Below, in pieces: positions 15,388 to 24,657 of a DNA stretch of 64,000 bases. Source of the stretch: Marmoricola sp. URHB0036 (lineage in GTDB: Bacteria; Actinomycetota; Actinomycetes; Propionibacteriales; Nocardioidaceae). Where the stretch lies: contig NZ_AUEP01000005.1 in the NCBI RefSeq assembly GCF_000426045.1, positions 248,001 through 312,000 of the forward strand, read 5' to 3'. The translations under genes were made by a program, and so were the position numbers. Each line of letters begins with the position of its first letter. Positions within the stretch are counted from its first letter, which is position 1. The notes under the pieces were generated by a model, which was not told the DNA's origin, made no database searches, and saw only the letters and a program-made list of their open reading frames with translations.

Positions 15388-15918
15388 CTAGGCACGCGTC
15401 GGCACCCAGAACCGCAGCTTGTGCCCGCGCCGGTCCTCGAGAACACCGCCGTTGGCCTCGATCACCTTCCGCGACGCCACGTTGTCGGCGTCGCAGGTCA
15501 CGAGTGCCGGGTCGATGCCCCGGGCGTGCGCCTCGACGAGCACGGCGGCCAGCATCCGGGTCGCGTGGCCCTCCCTGCGGCGGCTGCGGCGTACGTCGTA
15601 GCCGATGTGGCCTCCGAAGTCGCGCAGCCGCTCGTTGAGCTCGTGGCGCAGCGAGATGCGACCGACGTACTCCTCGCCCTCGACCCACCACCAGGAGGTC
15701 TGGCAGACGAAGCCCTCGGCGCGGGGCCGGTCGGCCTCGGCGAGCGTCTCCCGGACGTACGCCGCGAAGCCCTCCTCGCTCTCCCACGTGTCGCCGAACC
15801 GGGTGAGGTCCCAGCCGATCATGCTGTCCTCGCCGGCCCGGCCCTCCGCACGGAACTCCTCCATCGCGGACAGGAACGAGACCCGGAAGCGGGTGTCGGG
15901 GCGGGTCAGCTGGGCCAT
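15388..15918 (-). CDS. GNAT family N-acetyltransferase
   Basis: 176 aa from ATG at 15916-15918, which follows a CAGACT box by 6 nt. A GNAT fold is seen: EEYVGRISLRHELNERLRDFGGHIGYDVRRSRRREGHATRML is the strand 4/motif A acetyl-CoA loop (R-R-x-G-H-A). It is followed by ALVTCDADNVASRKVIEANGG, the typical motif B. Substrate unknown. 54 nt upstream of lepA on the same strand. Confidence 0.85.
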   Translation of the reverse strand: MAQLTRPDTRFRVSFLSAMEEFRAEGRAGEDSMIGWDLTRFGDTWESEEGFAAYVRETLAEADRPRAEGFVCQTSWWWVEGEEYVGRISLRHELNERLRDFGGHIGYDVRRSRRREGHATRMLAAVLVEAHARGIDPALVTCDADNVASRKVIEANGGVLEDRRGHKLRFWVPTRA

Positions 15919-15965
15919 GGCACGAGTCTGGCGATCGTCGTACGGCCCTCTCAAGCGGGTTTCCG

Positions 15966-15971
15966 TAGGCT
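15966..15971 (+). promoter_or_regulatory. Leaderless -10 box (TAGGCT)
   Basis: TAGGCT ends 6 nt before the ATG at 15978. Confidence 0.45.
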
Positions 15972-15977
15972 GAGGCG

Positions 15978-16613
15978 ATGCGGACCGCCCTGCTCGCCGG
16001 AGCCACCGGGCTCGTCGGCGGCCACCTGCTGGCTCGCCTGCTCGAGGACGGCACCTGGGACCGCGTGGTCAGCATCGGGCGCCGCGAGGTCGACGTACGC
16101 CACGACCGGCTCGAGCAGCTCGTGACGCAGCTGCCCGACGTACCAGCGCTGCCGGCCGTCGACGACGCCTTCTGTGCCTTGGGCACCACCATCAAGCAGG
16201 CCGGCAGCCAGGACGCCTTCCGGGCCGTCGACCACGATGCCGTCGTCGCGCTGGCCGCCGCCGGACAGCAGGCCGGCGCCCGGAGCTTCCTGCACGTGAC
16301 CGCCATGGGAGCCAACGCTCGCTCGCGCCTCTTCTACAACCGGGTCAAGGGCGAGACCGAGCGAGACGTGGCGGCGTTGGGGATCCCGACGACGGTGGCG
16401 TTCCGGCCCTCGATCATCGACGGCGACCGGGCCGAGGCGCGACGCGGCGAGCAGCTGAGCCTGTCCGTGATGCGGGTCTCCGCGCCTGTTCTGGGACCCT
16501 TCCGCCCCACGCGGGCGGAGGACATCGCGTCCGCGATGGTGCAGCAGGCCAAGGCGGCGCCCGCCGGCACCACCGTCGTCTCGGCCCGAGAGATCACCAA
16601 GCGGGCGTCGTAG
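15978..16613 (+). CDS. Atypical SDR / NAD(P)-binding oxidoreductase (HTATIP2-like)
   Basis: 211 aa. The Rossmann motif GATGLVGGHLL follows the first strand (8-18). FLHVTAMGANARSRLFYNRVKGETERDV supplies the S/Y-x3-K-like positions of atypical SDRs of the TIP30/HTATIP2 group, which bind NADPH. No catalytic activity can be assigned from sequence. Divergent from the GNAT gene with a probably leaderless start. It ends 3 nt from the stop of the convergent poxB-like gene. Confidence 0.8.
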   Translation: MRTALLAGATGLVGGHLLARLLEDGTWDRVVSIGRREVDVRHDRLEQLVTQLPDVPALPAVDDAFCALGTTIKQAGSQDAFRAVDHDAVVALAAAGQQAGARSFLHVTAMGANARSRLFYNRVKGETERDVAALGIPTTVAFRPSIIDGDRAEARRGEQLSLSVMRVSAPVLGPFRPTRAEDIASAMVQQAKAAPAGTTVVSAREITKRAS

Positions 16614-16616
16614 CCC

Positions 16617-18341
16617 TCACTCGGCGCTGTCGACGAACTCCTTCGTCTTCGCGATCGCGAAGCCCCAGCCCTGCTCGAGCGTGGGGGTCGGCGGCACTGC
16701 GATCTCGTCGGGGTTGGTGAGCACGTCGAGCAGCACCGGCCCGTCGGTCGCGAGCGCCTCCTTGACCGCGGCGTCCACGTCGTCCGGGCGCTCGACACGC
16801 AGACCGCGCATCCCGATGGCCTCGGCCACCTTGGCGAAGTCGGGGTTGTGCAGCACGGTCCCGAACTCCGGGAGCCCGACCTGCTCCATCTCCAGCTTGA
16901 CCATCCCGAGGCGGCCGTTGTCGAAGACCACCAGCTTGACCGGGAGGTCGTGGGACACCGCTGTGATCAGGTCTCCCAGCAACATCGAGATCCCGCCGTC
17001 GCCGCAGAAGGCGATGACCTGACGTCGCCGGTCGAGCACACTGGCCCCGAGCGCCATCGGCATCGCGTTGGCCATCGAGCCCAGGTTGAAGGAGCCGACC
17101 AGCCGACGTGTCCCGGTCATCCGCACGAACCGCGAGAGCCAGACCGTCGCCATCCCGGTGTCGGTGGTGAACACCGCATCGGAGGCCGCGTGCCGGTCGA
17201 TGGCCGCGGCCAGCAGCTCAGGTCGCACCCGGGACTCGGGGTTGTCGACCTTGCGTCGCAGCAGTCCCTTCGGCTTCCGGTCGTACGCCGGATCGACGAA
17301 CTGCTGCTGCCGCTCCTGCCAGTGCCGGTAGCTCTTCCGGGCCGAGTCGAGGTGGTCCCGGTCGGTCTTCTGCTCGATCAGCGGGAGCAGCGCCTGGAGA
17401 CCGAGACCGGCGTCGCCGACCAGCGGGAGGTCCACCGGTGTTCGCCGGCCGATGTGCGCGCCGCGGACGTCGAGCTGGATCACCTTCTTGCCGGTCGGCA
17501 GGAAGTCGCGGTAGGGGAAGTCGGTGCCGACCAGGAACAGCACGTCGCACCCCTCGAAGGCCTTGGCGGTGGCGTGGTTGCCGATCAGGCCCGACTGGCC
17601 GACCTCGTAGTCGTTGGCGTCCTCGAGCCCCTCCTTGGCCTTGAGGGTCAGCACCATCGGCGCGGCCAGGCGCTCGGCCAGCTGGAGCACCTCCACACGT
17701 GCCTCGCGGGCGCCCTGACCCACCAGCAGGGTCACCTTGTCGGCCTGGTTGAGCAACGAGGCAGCCTGCTGCACGGCGTCCGGGGCCGGCATCGAGCTCG
17801 GCCGGGTCTCGACGAAGCGCGGCACCGGGGTGCCCTTCGGCAGGTCGAGGCCACCGACGTCGCCCGGCAGGGTCAGCACCGCGACACCCGACTCCTGGAT
17901 CGCGGCGTTGCCGGCCTGCTCGATCAGCAACGGCAGCTGGTCGATGCTGCTGACGGTGCGGCTGAACACTGCGACGTCCGCGAAGATGCGGTCGTTGTCG
18001 ACCTCCTGGAAGAACTCGCTGCCGATCTCCTCGCGAGGGACCTGTCCGCAGATGGCCAGGACCGGGGCGTGCGACTTCTTGGCGTCGTACAGGCCGTTGA
18101 GGAGGTGGATGGCCCCCGGGCCGACCGTGCCCATGCACACCGACAACCGGCCGGTCAGCTGGGCCTGCGCGCTGGCCGCGAAGGCGCCTGCCTCCTCGTG
18201 GCGCACGCCGACCCACTCGATGCGCTCCTCGCGACGGATCGCGTCGGTGACGGGGTTCAGCGCGTCGCCGACCACGCCCCACACACTGGCGACGCCGTAG
18301 TCGGCGATCGACTCGATCAACAGCTCGGCAACAGTGGACAT
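16617..18341 (-). CDS. poxB: ThDP-dependent pyruvate dehydrogenase (quinone)-like enzyme
   Basis: 574 aa, three-domain ThDP enzyme. The N-terminal PYR domain has the catalytic glutamate in VGVRHEEAGAFAA. The central domain (VTLLVGQGAREARVEVLQLAERL) binds FAD in pyruvate oxidases. The C-terminal PP domain carries the GDG(x)nN thiamin-diphosphate motif (FCGDGGISMLLGDLITAV...LVVFDN). Length and overall match fit PoxB, which decarboxylates pyruvate to acetate and passes electrons to the quinone pool at the membrane. Acetolactate synthase is less likely because of the PoxB-like FFQEVDNDRIFADVAVFSRTV segment. It lies just downstream of the glutamate-synthase-like gene, also on the minus strand. Confidence 0.85.
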   Translation of the reverse strand: MSTVAELLIESIADYGVASVWGVVGDALNPVTDAIRREERIEWVGVRHEEAGAFAASAQAQLTGRLSVCMGTVGPGAIHLLNGLYDAKKSHAPVLAICGQVPREEIGSEFFQEVDNDRIFADVAVFSRTVSSIDQLPLLIEQAGNAAIQESGVAVLTLPGDVGGLDLPKGTPVPRFVETRPSSMPAPDAVQQAASLLNQADKVTLLVGQGAREARVEVLQLAERLAAPMVLTLKAKEGLEDANDYEVGQSGLIGNHATAKAFEGCDVLFLVGTDFPYRDFLPTGKKVIQLDVRGAHIGRRTPVDLPLVGDAGLGLQALLPLIEQKTDRDHLDSARKSYRHWQERQQQFVDPAYDRKPKGLLRRKVDNPESRVRPELLAAAIDRHAASDAVFTTDTGMATVWLSRFVRMTGTRRLVGSFNLGSMANAMPMALGASVLDRRRQVIAFCGDGGISMLLGDLITAVSHDLPVKLVVFDNGRLGMVKLEMEQVGLPEFGTVLHNPDFAKVAEAIGMRGLRVERPDDVDAAVKEALATDGPVLLDVLTNPDEIAVPPTPTLEQGWGFAIAKTKEFVDSAE

Positions 18342-18374
18342 GCGGTCTCCTCGTGGCTGGTCGGTGCGTGGTGG

Positions 18375-19958
18375 TCAGGGGGTGAAACGGTCGGGATCGG
18401 CGAGTGCCCAGTCGCGCTCCCAGCTCCCCGGCGGGGCGGCAGTGAGCAGCTCACCCGGCTGCAGGTGGTGGAACATCTCGGCGTAGCTGGCGACCCGGTC
18501 GTGGTCGACCCGGCGCCGCAGCATGTGCGGCTGCAGCTCGTCGGGTCCGTGCACGCCCATCGAGCCCATCACCTGCAGCGCCTGCTCGACGCATGCCTTC
18601 TGGTAGTGGAAGACCCGGTCGGTCTTGCTGGGTACATCCAGGGCGCGGGCGCGCTTGGTGTCCTGGGTGGCGACGCCCACCGGGCAGGTGTTGGTGTGGC
18701 ACAGCTGGGCCTGGATGCAGCCGACCGCCATCATCATCGAGCGCGCCGAGTTGGTGTAGTCGGCGCCCTGCACGAGTCGCTTGACGATGTCGATGCCGGT
18801 GGCCACCTTGCCGCTGGCACCGACCTTGACCCGGTCGCGCAGGCCCACCCCGACGAGGGCGTTGTGCACGTTGAGCAGTCCCTCGGTCAGCGGCGTACCG
18901 ATGTGGTCCTCGTACTCCAGCGGTGCCGCACCGGTGCCGCCCTCTCCCCCGTCGACGATCACGAAGTCGGGGGTCACGCCCTCGGCCACCATGGCCTTGC
19001 AGATGGCCAGGAAGTCGGAGCGCGAGCCGAGGCAGAGCTTGAACCCGGCCGGCTTGCCGCCCGAGAGCTCACGCATCTTCGCGATGAACAGGACCAGCTC
19101 ACGTGGCGTCGAGAAGACCTTGTGGGCAGGCGGTGACACGCACTTCTCGCCCTTGGGAACGCCACGGGCGTCGGCGATCTCCTGGGTCACCTTCGCGCCG
19201 GGGAGCACTCCACCGATGCCGGGCTTGGCGCCCTGGCTGAGCTTGAGCGAGACCATCTTGACCTGGTCACCCGTGGCGGTGTCGGCGAACTTGCCCGGGT
19301 CGAAGCCGCCGTCCTTGGTCCGCGCGCCGAAGTACCCGCTGCCGATCTCCCAGACGAGGTCACCGCCCTGCTGGTGGTACTTGCTCAGGCCGCCCTCGCC
19401 GGTGTCGTGGGCGAACCCGCCGCGGGCGGCTCCGCGGTTGAGGGCCACCAGGGCGTTGCCGCTGAGCGCCCCGAAGCTCATCGCCGAGACGTTCATCAGG
19501 GCCATGTCGTAGGGGCGGGTGCAGTCGGGGCCGCCGATGCGCACGCGCGGAGGCGCCGGGGCCGGGTCGACCGGCCGCGTCGAGTGCACGAGGTACTCGT
19601 AGCCGGGCTCGTCGACGTCGCGCTCGGTGCCGAACGGCTGCTCGGTCTTGACGTCCTTCGCCCGCTGATAGATGGAGCTGCGGACGTCGCGGTCGAACGG
19701 ACGGCCGTCCCAGTTGCGCTCGATGAAGTACTGCTGGAGCTCGGGGCGAATGTCCTCGAGCAGGAAACGGAAGTGCCCGAGCACGGGGTAGTTGCGCAGG
19801 ATGGAGTGGCGCTTCTGGGTGACGTCGTACACCGCGAGGCAGAGCAGCAGCACCACGATCGCGAGCAGCACCCACCAACCCGGACCGCCGATCGCCGCCG
19901 CCAGTGTGGTCAAGGCACCGAGGACGACGAGGACAGCCAGTACGAAGAACTTCAGCAC
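18375..19958 (-). CDS. FMN-binding glutamate synthase large-subunit-like membrane protein
   Basis: 527 aa, GTG start. Two N-terminal membrane segments (about 3-45) precede a GltB-type FMN/alpha-beta barrel. Typical elements are ALMNVSAMSFGALSGNAL, LSQGAKPGIGG, FVIVDGGEGGTGAAPLEYEDHIGTPL and VGASGKVATGIDI. The cysteine cluster CIQAQLCHTNTCPVGVATQ (C-x5-C-x4-C) binds [3Fe-4S] in glutamate synthases. The amidotransferase domain is absent, so this is not a full GltB. Members of this family are uncharacterised FMN/FeS oxidoreductases. It sits between rpsT and lepA, a place where these two backbone genes are adjacent in many relatives. Confidence 0.85.
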   Translation of the reverse strand: MLKFFVLAVLVVLGALTTLAAAIGGPGWWVLLAIVVLLLCLAVYDVTQKRHSILRNYPVLGHFRFLLEDIRPELQQYFIERNWDGRPFDRDVRSSIYQRAKDVKTEQPFGTERDVDEPGYEYLVHSTRPVDPAPAPPRVRIGGPDCTRPYDMALMNVSAMSFGALSGNALVALNRGAARGGFAHDTGEGGLSKYHQQGGDLVWEIGSGYFGARTKDGGFDPGKFADTATGDQVKMVSLKLSQGAKPGIGGVLPGAKVTQEIADARGVPKGEKCVSPPAHKVFSTPRELVLFIAKMRELSGGKPAGFKLCLGSRSDFLAICKAMVAEGVTPDFVIVDGGEGGTGAAPLEYEDHIGTPLTEGLLNVHNALVGVGLRDRVKVGASGKVATGIDIVKRLVQGADYTNSARSMMMAVGCIQAQLCHTNTCPVGVATQDTKRARALDVPSKTDRVFHYQKACVEQALQVMGSMGVHGPDELQPHMLRRRVDHDRVASYAEMFHHLQPGELLTAAPPGSWERDWALADPDRFTP

Positions 19959-20038
19959 CCTCGATCAGTACCCCGCCAACCTGACGTGATGCTGAGAACG
20001 GCGGCGCACCCCCCGGACACGTCGGCCGGTTCGCCGAT

Positions 20039-20067
20039 TTGGGCGCTCCGACCGCCGCTGATATCGT
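20039..20067 (+). promoter_or_regulatory. Candidate rpsT promoter
   Basis: TTGGGC (20039-20044), 17-nt spacer, TATCGT (20062-20067); predicted start about 76 nt before rpsT. The leader ends AAGAGGCGAGCCTGAC before the GTG. Confidence 0.5.
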
Positions 20068-20149
20068 TTCCCTTCGTGTCTGGACCGTTCCGGACGCCCC
20101 CAGAACTGTCACAGAACCAGCACCACCACACCGAAGAGGCGAGCCTGAC

Positions 20150-20407
20150 GTGGCGAACATCAAGTCCCAGATCAAGCGCAACCGGCAGAACGATGCTGCG
20201 CACGAGCGCAACAAGGCCGTGAAGTCCGCGCTGAAGACCTCGGTCCGCAAGTTCCGCGAGGCTGCCGAGGCCGGCTCCGAGGAGGCCAAGACCCTGGCCG
20301 TGGCCGCGGGCAAGCAGCTCGACAAGGCCGCCTCCAAGGGCGTCATCCACAAGAACCAGGCCGCCAACCGCAAGTCGGCCATCCAGAAGAAGGCTGCCTC
20401 TCTCTGA
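20150..20407 (+). CDS. rpsT: 30S ribosomal protein bS20
   Basis: 85 aa, GTG start at 20150. The N-terminus [20 protein letters not shown] and C-terminus [19 protein letters not shown] are diagnostic of bS20, which binds 16S rRNA in the body of the small subunit. It is transcribed opposite to holA and lepA, with its own promoter and a strong intrinsic terminator directly downstream. Confidence 0.97.
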   Translation: MANIKSQIKRNRQNDAAHERNKAVKSALKTSVRKFREAAEAGSEEAKTLAVAAGKQLDKAASKGVIHKNQAANRKSAIQKKAASL

Positions 20408-20423
20408 GGCATCCGCTCAGCTG

Positions 20424-20455
20424 AGGCGCCGTACCCTCCGGGGACGGCGCCTTTT
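20424..20455 (+). terminator. Rho-independent terminator of rpsT
   Basis: AGGCGCCGT (20424-20432) pairs perfectly with ACGGCGCCT (20444-20452) around an 11-nt loop and is followed by a short T run. It lies 17 nt after the rpsT stop and also faces the convergent holA gene. Confidence 0.85.
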
Positions 20456-20462
20456 GCATGCC

Positions 20463-20488
20463 CCAGCGATGTCTACCAGCGATGTCTA
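20463..20488. repeat. Perfect 13-bp tandem duplication at the holA stop codon
   Basis: CCAGCGATGTCTA occurs at 20463-20475 and again at 20476-20488. The second copy contains the holA stop codon (TAG on the minus strand). It looks like a small replication-slippage duplication without effect on the protein. Confidence 0.7.
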
Positions 20489-21466
20489 GGAGTGCCGCGG
20501 CCTGGCGCGCACCACGTCGAGCACCATCTTCTCCAGGGCGTACGCCGCATCGCTGGCCTGGCCCTTGATGTCGGCGTCCGCGCTGGCGACCGTGCGGATC
20601 GCCCGACCGACCCCGTCGGCGTCCCAGCCGTGCGACTGCCGGCGCAGGGTGTCCAACTTCCACCCGGGCACGCCGACCTCGCGCATCAGGTCGTTGTTGC
20701 GCATGCCCCGCGGCGCCGACATGAACTTGGCCAGGCTGCGCAGACCGCCTGCCATCGCGCTGGTGACCAGCACCGGCGGCGTGCCGCGGTCCAGGGCCCA
20801 GCGCAGCTCCTCGAGCGCCTTGGCGGTCTGCCCGTAGAGCGTGTGGTCGGCCACCGCGAACGACTTGGCCTCGGCCCGGCCACCGAAGTACTTCTTGACC
20901 ATCTCCACGCTCAGCGGTTGGCCCTCGAAGTCGTTGGCGAGCTGGCTGGTCGCGGCCGAGAGGGAGCGCAGGTCCTGACCGACGGCCTGGATCAGGAAGT
21001 CGGCGGCGTCGGGGTCGATGCGCACCTTGCGGGCGCGGAGCTCATTGACGACGAAGCCCGGGAACTCGCGCGCGGTCAGCGGGGCCGACTTGACCTCGGT
21101 CACGGTCGGGAGCTTGCGCAGCTTGCCGAGCAGCCCGCTGCCCTTGGGGCCACCACCGTGCGCCAGCACCAGGGCGACGTCCTCGGCCGGCGCTGCGGCG
21201 TACTCGAGGAGCCCGGGGACCGACTCCTCGGGCAGGTCCTCCAGTCCCCGCACGACGATGCACCTGGTCGCCGAGAACAACGACGGCGAGGCGAGGTCGC
21301 CCAGCTCGGCCATGGTCAGCGAGGCCGCCATGGTGTCGGAGAACTCCGCCTCCGCGTCGTGGGAACGCACGGCTGAACGCACGCCCGTGATGGCTCGTTC
21401 ACCGAGGAACTCCTCGGGTCCGGTCACCAACGTCAGACGACCGAGCACGTCCTGCGGGGTGGTCAT
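20486..21466 (-). CDS. holA: DNA polymerase III subunit delta
   Basis: 326 aa. It has the divergent AAA+-like fold of the clamp-loader delta subunit: TLVTGPEEFLGERAI, RCIVVRGLEDLPEESVPGLLEYAAAP, and SVEMVKKYFGGRAEAKSFAVADH. This is followed by the collar domain ending KGQASDAAYALEKMVLDVV. Delta opens the beta sliding clamp during loading. Backbone gene; convergent with rpsT across the terminator. Confidence 0.92.
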   Translation of the reverse strand: MTTPQDVLGRLTLVTGPEEFLGERAITGVRSAVRSHDAEAEFSDTMAASLTMAELGDLASPSLFSATRCIVVRGLEDLPEESVPGLLEYAAAPAEDVALVLAHGGGPKGSGLLGKLRKLPTVTEVKSAPLTAREFPGFVVNELRARKVRIDPDAADFLIQAVGQDLRSLSAATSQLANDFEGQPLSVEMVKKYFGGRAEAKSFAVADHTLYGQTAKALEELRWALDRGTPPVLVTSAMAGGLRSLAKFMSAPRGMRNNDLMREVGVPGWKLDTLRRQSHGWDADGVGRAIRTVASADADIKGQASDAAYALEKMVLDVVRARPRHS

Positions 21467-21509
21467 GGCGGCAGCCTCTCATGCGCGTCCGACAGCGACA
21501 CCGATGCGG

Positions 21510-22358
21510 TCAGAGGTCCACGGTGCCGCGTACGACGGTGCGACTCGTGCCGCCGACCCAGACGTCACCCGCGTCGTCGGTGCTGATCCGCACGCGTCCG
21601 TCGCGGCCCAGCGCCGTGCCCTGTCTGGCGACGTACGACGGTGGCAGCCGACCCTCGTCGGTCAGCCACACCGCGAAGCCGGCGTTGAGACTGCCCGTCA
21701 CCGGATCTTCGTTGATGCCCATGCCCGGACAGAAGGCGCGCACCTCGACGTCGGCACCGGTCGACGCGCGCTCGTCGGCGTCCAGGGGGCCGATGACGCC
21801 GGTGTCCACGTCGAGGGCGCCGAAGTCGGGCCGCAACGAGAGCACGCTGGCGGCGCTGTCCAGCTCCAGCCCGAGCCAGCCGGGGCCGTTGTCGATCCAC
21901 CACGCCCCCACCAGCTGCCCGGGCTCCACGCCCAGCGCCCCGATCACGCGTCCCAGGGTCTCCTCGTCGACCGGGCCGGTGCGCAGGAAGCCGGGTGCCC
22001 GGAAGGCCAGCGCGTCGCCCTCTCCACGGAGCTCGACCAGGCCGATCCCGCACTCCTGCACCACCCGGTCCGTCAACGCAGGCGCACCGCCGGACTCCAG
22101 CCACGCGTGCGCGCTGCCCAGGGTGGGGTGGCCCGCGAACGGCAGTTCCTCCCCCGGCGTGAAGATGCGCAACCGGTAGTCGGCCCCCGGATCCTCGGGC
22201 GGCAGCAGGAACGTCGTCTCCGACAGGTTGGTCCAACGGGCGAGCTCGGCCATCCGCTCGTCGTCGAGACCGGTGGCGTCGTGCACCACCGCCACCGGGT
22301 TGCCGACCAGTGACCGGCTGCCGAACACGTCGACCTGGGAGAAGGTGTACGTCGCCAC
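21510..22358 (-). CDS. PhzF family isomerase/epimerase-like protein
   Basis: 282 aa, GTG start. PhzF double-barrel fold with catalytic glutamate E47 in WTNLSETTF and the conserved FTPGEELPFAGHPTLGSAH and CPGMGINEDPVTGSLNAG motifs. Family members isomerise small metabolites; PhzF itself acts in phenazine synthesis, but no phenazine genes are here, so the substrate is unknown. It lies 22 nt after comEC and 43 nt before holA on the same strand. Confidence 0.85.
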   Translation of the reverse strand: MATYTFSQVDVFGSRSLVGNPVAVVHDATGLDDERMAELARWTNLSETTFLLPPEDPGADYRLRIFTPGEELPFAGHPTLGSAHAWLESGGAPALTDRVVQECGIGLVELRGEGDALAFRAPGFLRTGPVDEETLGRVIGALGVEPGQLVGAWWIDNGPGWLGLELDSAASVLSLRPDFGALDVDTGVIGPLDADERASTGADVEVRAFCPGMGINEDPVTGSLNAGFAVWLTDEGRLPPSYVARQGTALGRDGRVRISTDDAGDVWVGGTSRTVVRGTVDL

Positions 22359-22380
22359 GACGCCAGCCTCTCACCGCTGC

Positions 22381-24657
22381 TCATCGGGTGGCCACGCGCA
22401 GGCCTCCGTCGACGACGACCGCCACGTCACCGTCGCGGTCGGTGCGCTCGACCTGCATGCGAGCGTCGCGCAGCAGCGCCAGCAGGGACGGCGCCGGGTG
22501 TCCGTAGTCGTTGTCGACCCCGACCGAGATGAGCGCCAGTCGTGCCCCGGTCGCCCGGACGAGGTCGGGATCCTGGCGGGCGCTGCCGTGGTGGGCCACC
22601 TTGAGCACGTCGGCGCGCACCCCGCCGGTGTCGCGGAGCAGCTGGGCCTGCGAGTCGTCCTCCTCGTCGCCCATCATCAGGATCCGGATGCCCCGGGTCT
22701 GCACCAGCAGGACCACGCTGCAGTCGTTGGGCGGGGAGTCCGACCCGGCCGGTGGCGGGTGCGAGGGGGCGATCACCTGCCAGCTCAGCGGACCCAGCCG
22801 CCCCGTCTCGCCGTACGCCGCCACCCGGACGGGCACCCCGGCCCGCTCGGCCAACGCGCGGACCTCCTCGGCGCCGGCCGGTGGGTCGGCCAGCGAGGTG
22901 ACCTCGATGCCGCCCACGGCCCGTCCGCGCAGCGCACCGGCCAGCCCGTCGACATGGTCGGCATGGAAGTGCGTCAGCACCAGCAGCGGGATCCGTCGCA
23001 CTCCCAGCCTGCGGAGGCACCGGTCCATCGCGGACGGCTCCGGCCCGGTGTCCACGACCAGCGCGGCGCCGGACCCGGCGTTCAGGACCATGCCGTCGCC
23101 CTGGCCGACGTCGCACGCGACCAGCACCCATCCGCGCGGAGGCCACCCGGGGCTCGGCAGCGGCACCAGCAATGCCCCCACCATCACCGCGCCCAGGGCG
23201 AGGGTGCTGGCCCGCCTGGCCAGGAGGGCGCCGAGGAACAGGGTGGCCACCGCACAGGCCACGCCGAGCACGGCGATGCCGACCGGTCCCGACGACCACG
23301 CGACAGCCGCCACCGGGAGCGCGGCGCTCCTCGCGGCCACGGTGATGATCCATGCGGCGCACCAGGCGGCGGGGAGCGCGACCCACTGGCCGAGCGTCCG
23401 CGACACCAGCCCGACGACACCTCCGGCCAGCCCGAGCACGGTGGCCGGCCCGACAGCCGGCGCGGCGAGCAGGTTGGCCACGACCGCCACCAAGGAGACC
23501 TGCCCGGAGATGGCCGCCACCAGCGGCGTGCAGGCCAGCTGGGCCGCGAGCGGCACGGCGATCGCCTCGGCCGCCCACCGGGGCAGCCAGCGGCTCAACC
23601 GGTCACGCCACGCCGGGGCGAACCAGAGGATGCCCGCGGTGGCCAGCGCCGAGAGCGCGAAGCCGGCCGAGACCGCAAGCCACGGGTCGACCAGCAGAAG
23701 GAGCAGCACGGCGGCCCCGAGGGCACGCGGACCGCGTCGCCGACCGTGGGTGCCCATGCCGAGCAGGGCCACCGACCCCATCACCGCGGCCCGCAGGACG
23801 CTGGGCTCCGGCCGGGCCAGGAGCACGAACCCGACGACCCCGAGCACCCCCACCACGACCAGTCCCCTGGCCCGGACACCCGCCCATCGGGCCAGCAGGA
23901 GCAGGGAGCCGACCACGAGCGTCAAGTTGGTCCCCGAAACGGCGAGCAGGTGCGTCAGGCCCGACGTCCGGAACGCCTCGGTGAGCTCCTCGGGCATCCG
24001 GGCGTCGTCCCCGTCGACGAGTGCCGGCACGAGTGTGCGCGGACCCTCTGGTCGCGAGGCCACCACGGCCCGGATCGAGTCGCGCAGCCGGTCGGCCGCC
24101 CGGAGCAGGGCTCCGGGCCTGGCCAGCACCTCCGGTGGCCCGCGGGTGCTCAGCACCCCGGCGAGGTCACGGGTGCGGGCGACCTGGAGCCGGCCCCGGA
24201 GCAGCAGCCGGGATCCGAGCTCGAGATGCGCGGACCTGGCGTCAGCGATGACGAGCACCGGCGCGCGCACCCAGTGTCGCTGGCCGCGCCCCACCACCGT
24301 CTCGGTACGCATCCGGTAGACGACATACGGCTCGAAGCGTCCCTGCCGCAGCACCGGGTCGGAGGTGACCACGCCGCGTGCCTCGACCGAGGCCTGTTGG
24401 CGCGCCAGCGCCTGGACCGGAGTCGCGTGCACCGCCTCGGCCCGCAGCAGCACCGACGCCGCCACCCCGCACCCGGCGACGGTCCACGCGACCCGGCTGA
24501 GCACCTCGCGGCCACGACGTCGGCGATGCAGCACGTGCAGCACCGCACCGCCGAGGGCGACGCCCAGGACCCAGACGGGTGCGCGAAGAGCCGCCACCGC
24601 GGCCAGCCAGGCGACGCCCGCCAGGGCCGGCGCACGGAGGTCGAAACGCTCGGTCAC
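22381..24657 (-). CDS. comEC: ComEC/Rec2 DNA-uptake channel protein
   Basis: 758 aa from GTG at 24655-24657, overlapping the comEA stop (GTGA). The N-terminal region has two membrane segments and a DUF4131-type OB segment. The central competence domain has about ten membrane helices (GLTHLLAVSGTNLTLVVGSLLLL is the signature). The C-terminal metallo-beta-lactamase domain carries LTHFHADHVDG. ComEC forms the inner-membrane channel for single-stranded DNA uptake. Many actinobacteria keep comEA/comEC without known competence. Confidence 0.93.
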   Translation of the reverse strand: MTERFDLRAPALAGVAWLAAVAALRAPVWVLGVALGGAVLHVLHRRRRGREVLSRVAWTVAGCGVAASVLLRAEAVHATPVQALARQQASVEARGVVTSDPVLRQGRFEPYVVYRMRTETVVGRGQRHWVRAPVLVIADARSAHLELGSRLLLRGRLQVARTRDLAGVLSTRGPPEVLARPGALLRAADRLRDSIRAVVASRPEGPRTLVPALVDGDDARMPEELTEAFRTSGLTHLLAVSGTNLTLVVGSLLLLARWAGVRARGLVVVGVLGVVGFVLLARPEPSVLRAAVMGSVALLGMGTHGRRRGPRALGAAVLLLLLVDPWLAVSAGFALSALATAGILWFAPAWRDRLSRWLPRWAAEAIAVPLAAQLACTPLVAAISGQVSLVAVVANLLAAPAVGPATVLGLAGGVVGLVSRTLGQWVALPAAWCAAWIITVAARSAALPVAAVAWSSGPVGIAVLGVACAVATLFLGALLARRASTLALGAVMVGALLVPLPSPGWPPRGWVLVACDVGQGDGMVLNAGSGAALVVDTGPEPSAMDRCLRRLGVRRIPLLVLTHFHADHVDGLAGALRGRAVGGIEVTSLADPPAGAEEVRALAERAGVPVRVAAYGETGRLGPLSWQVIAPSHPPPAGSDSPPNDCSVVLLVQTRGIRILMMGDEEDDSQAQLLRDTGGVRADVLKVAHHGSARQDPDLVRATGARLALISVGVDNDYGHPAPSLLALLRDARMQVERTDRDGDVAVVVDGGLRVATR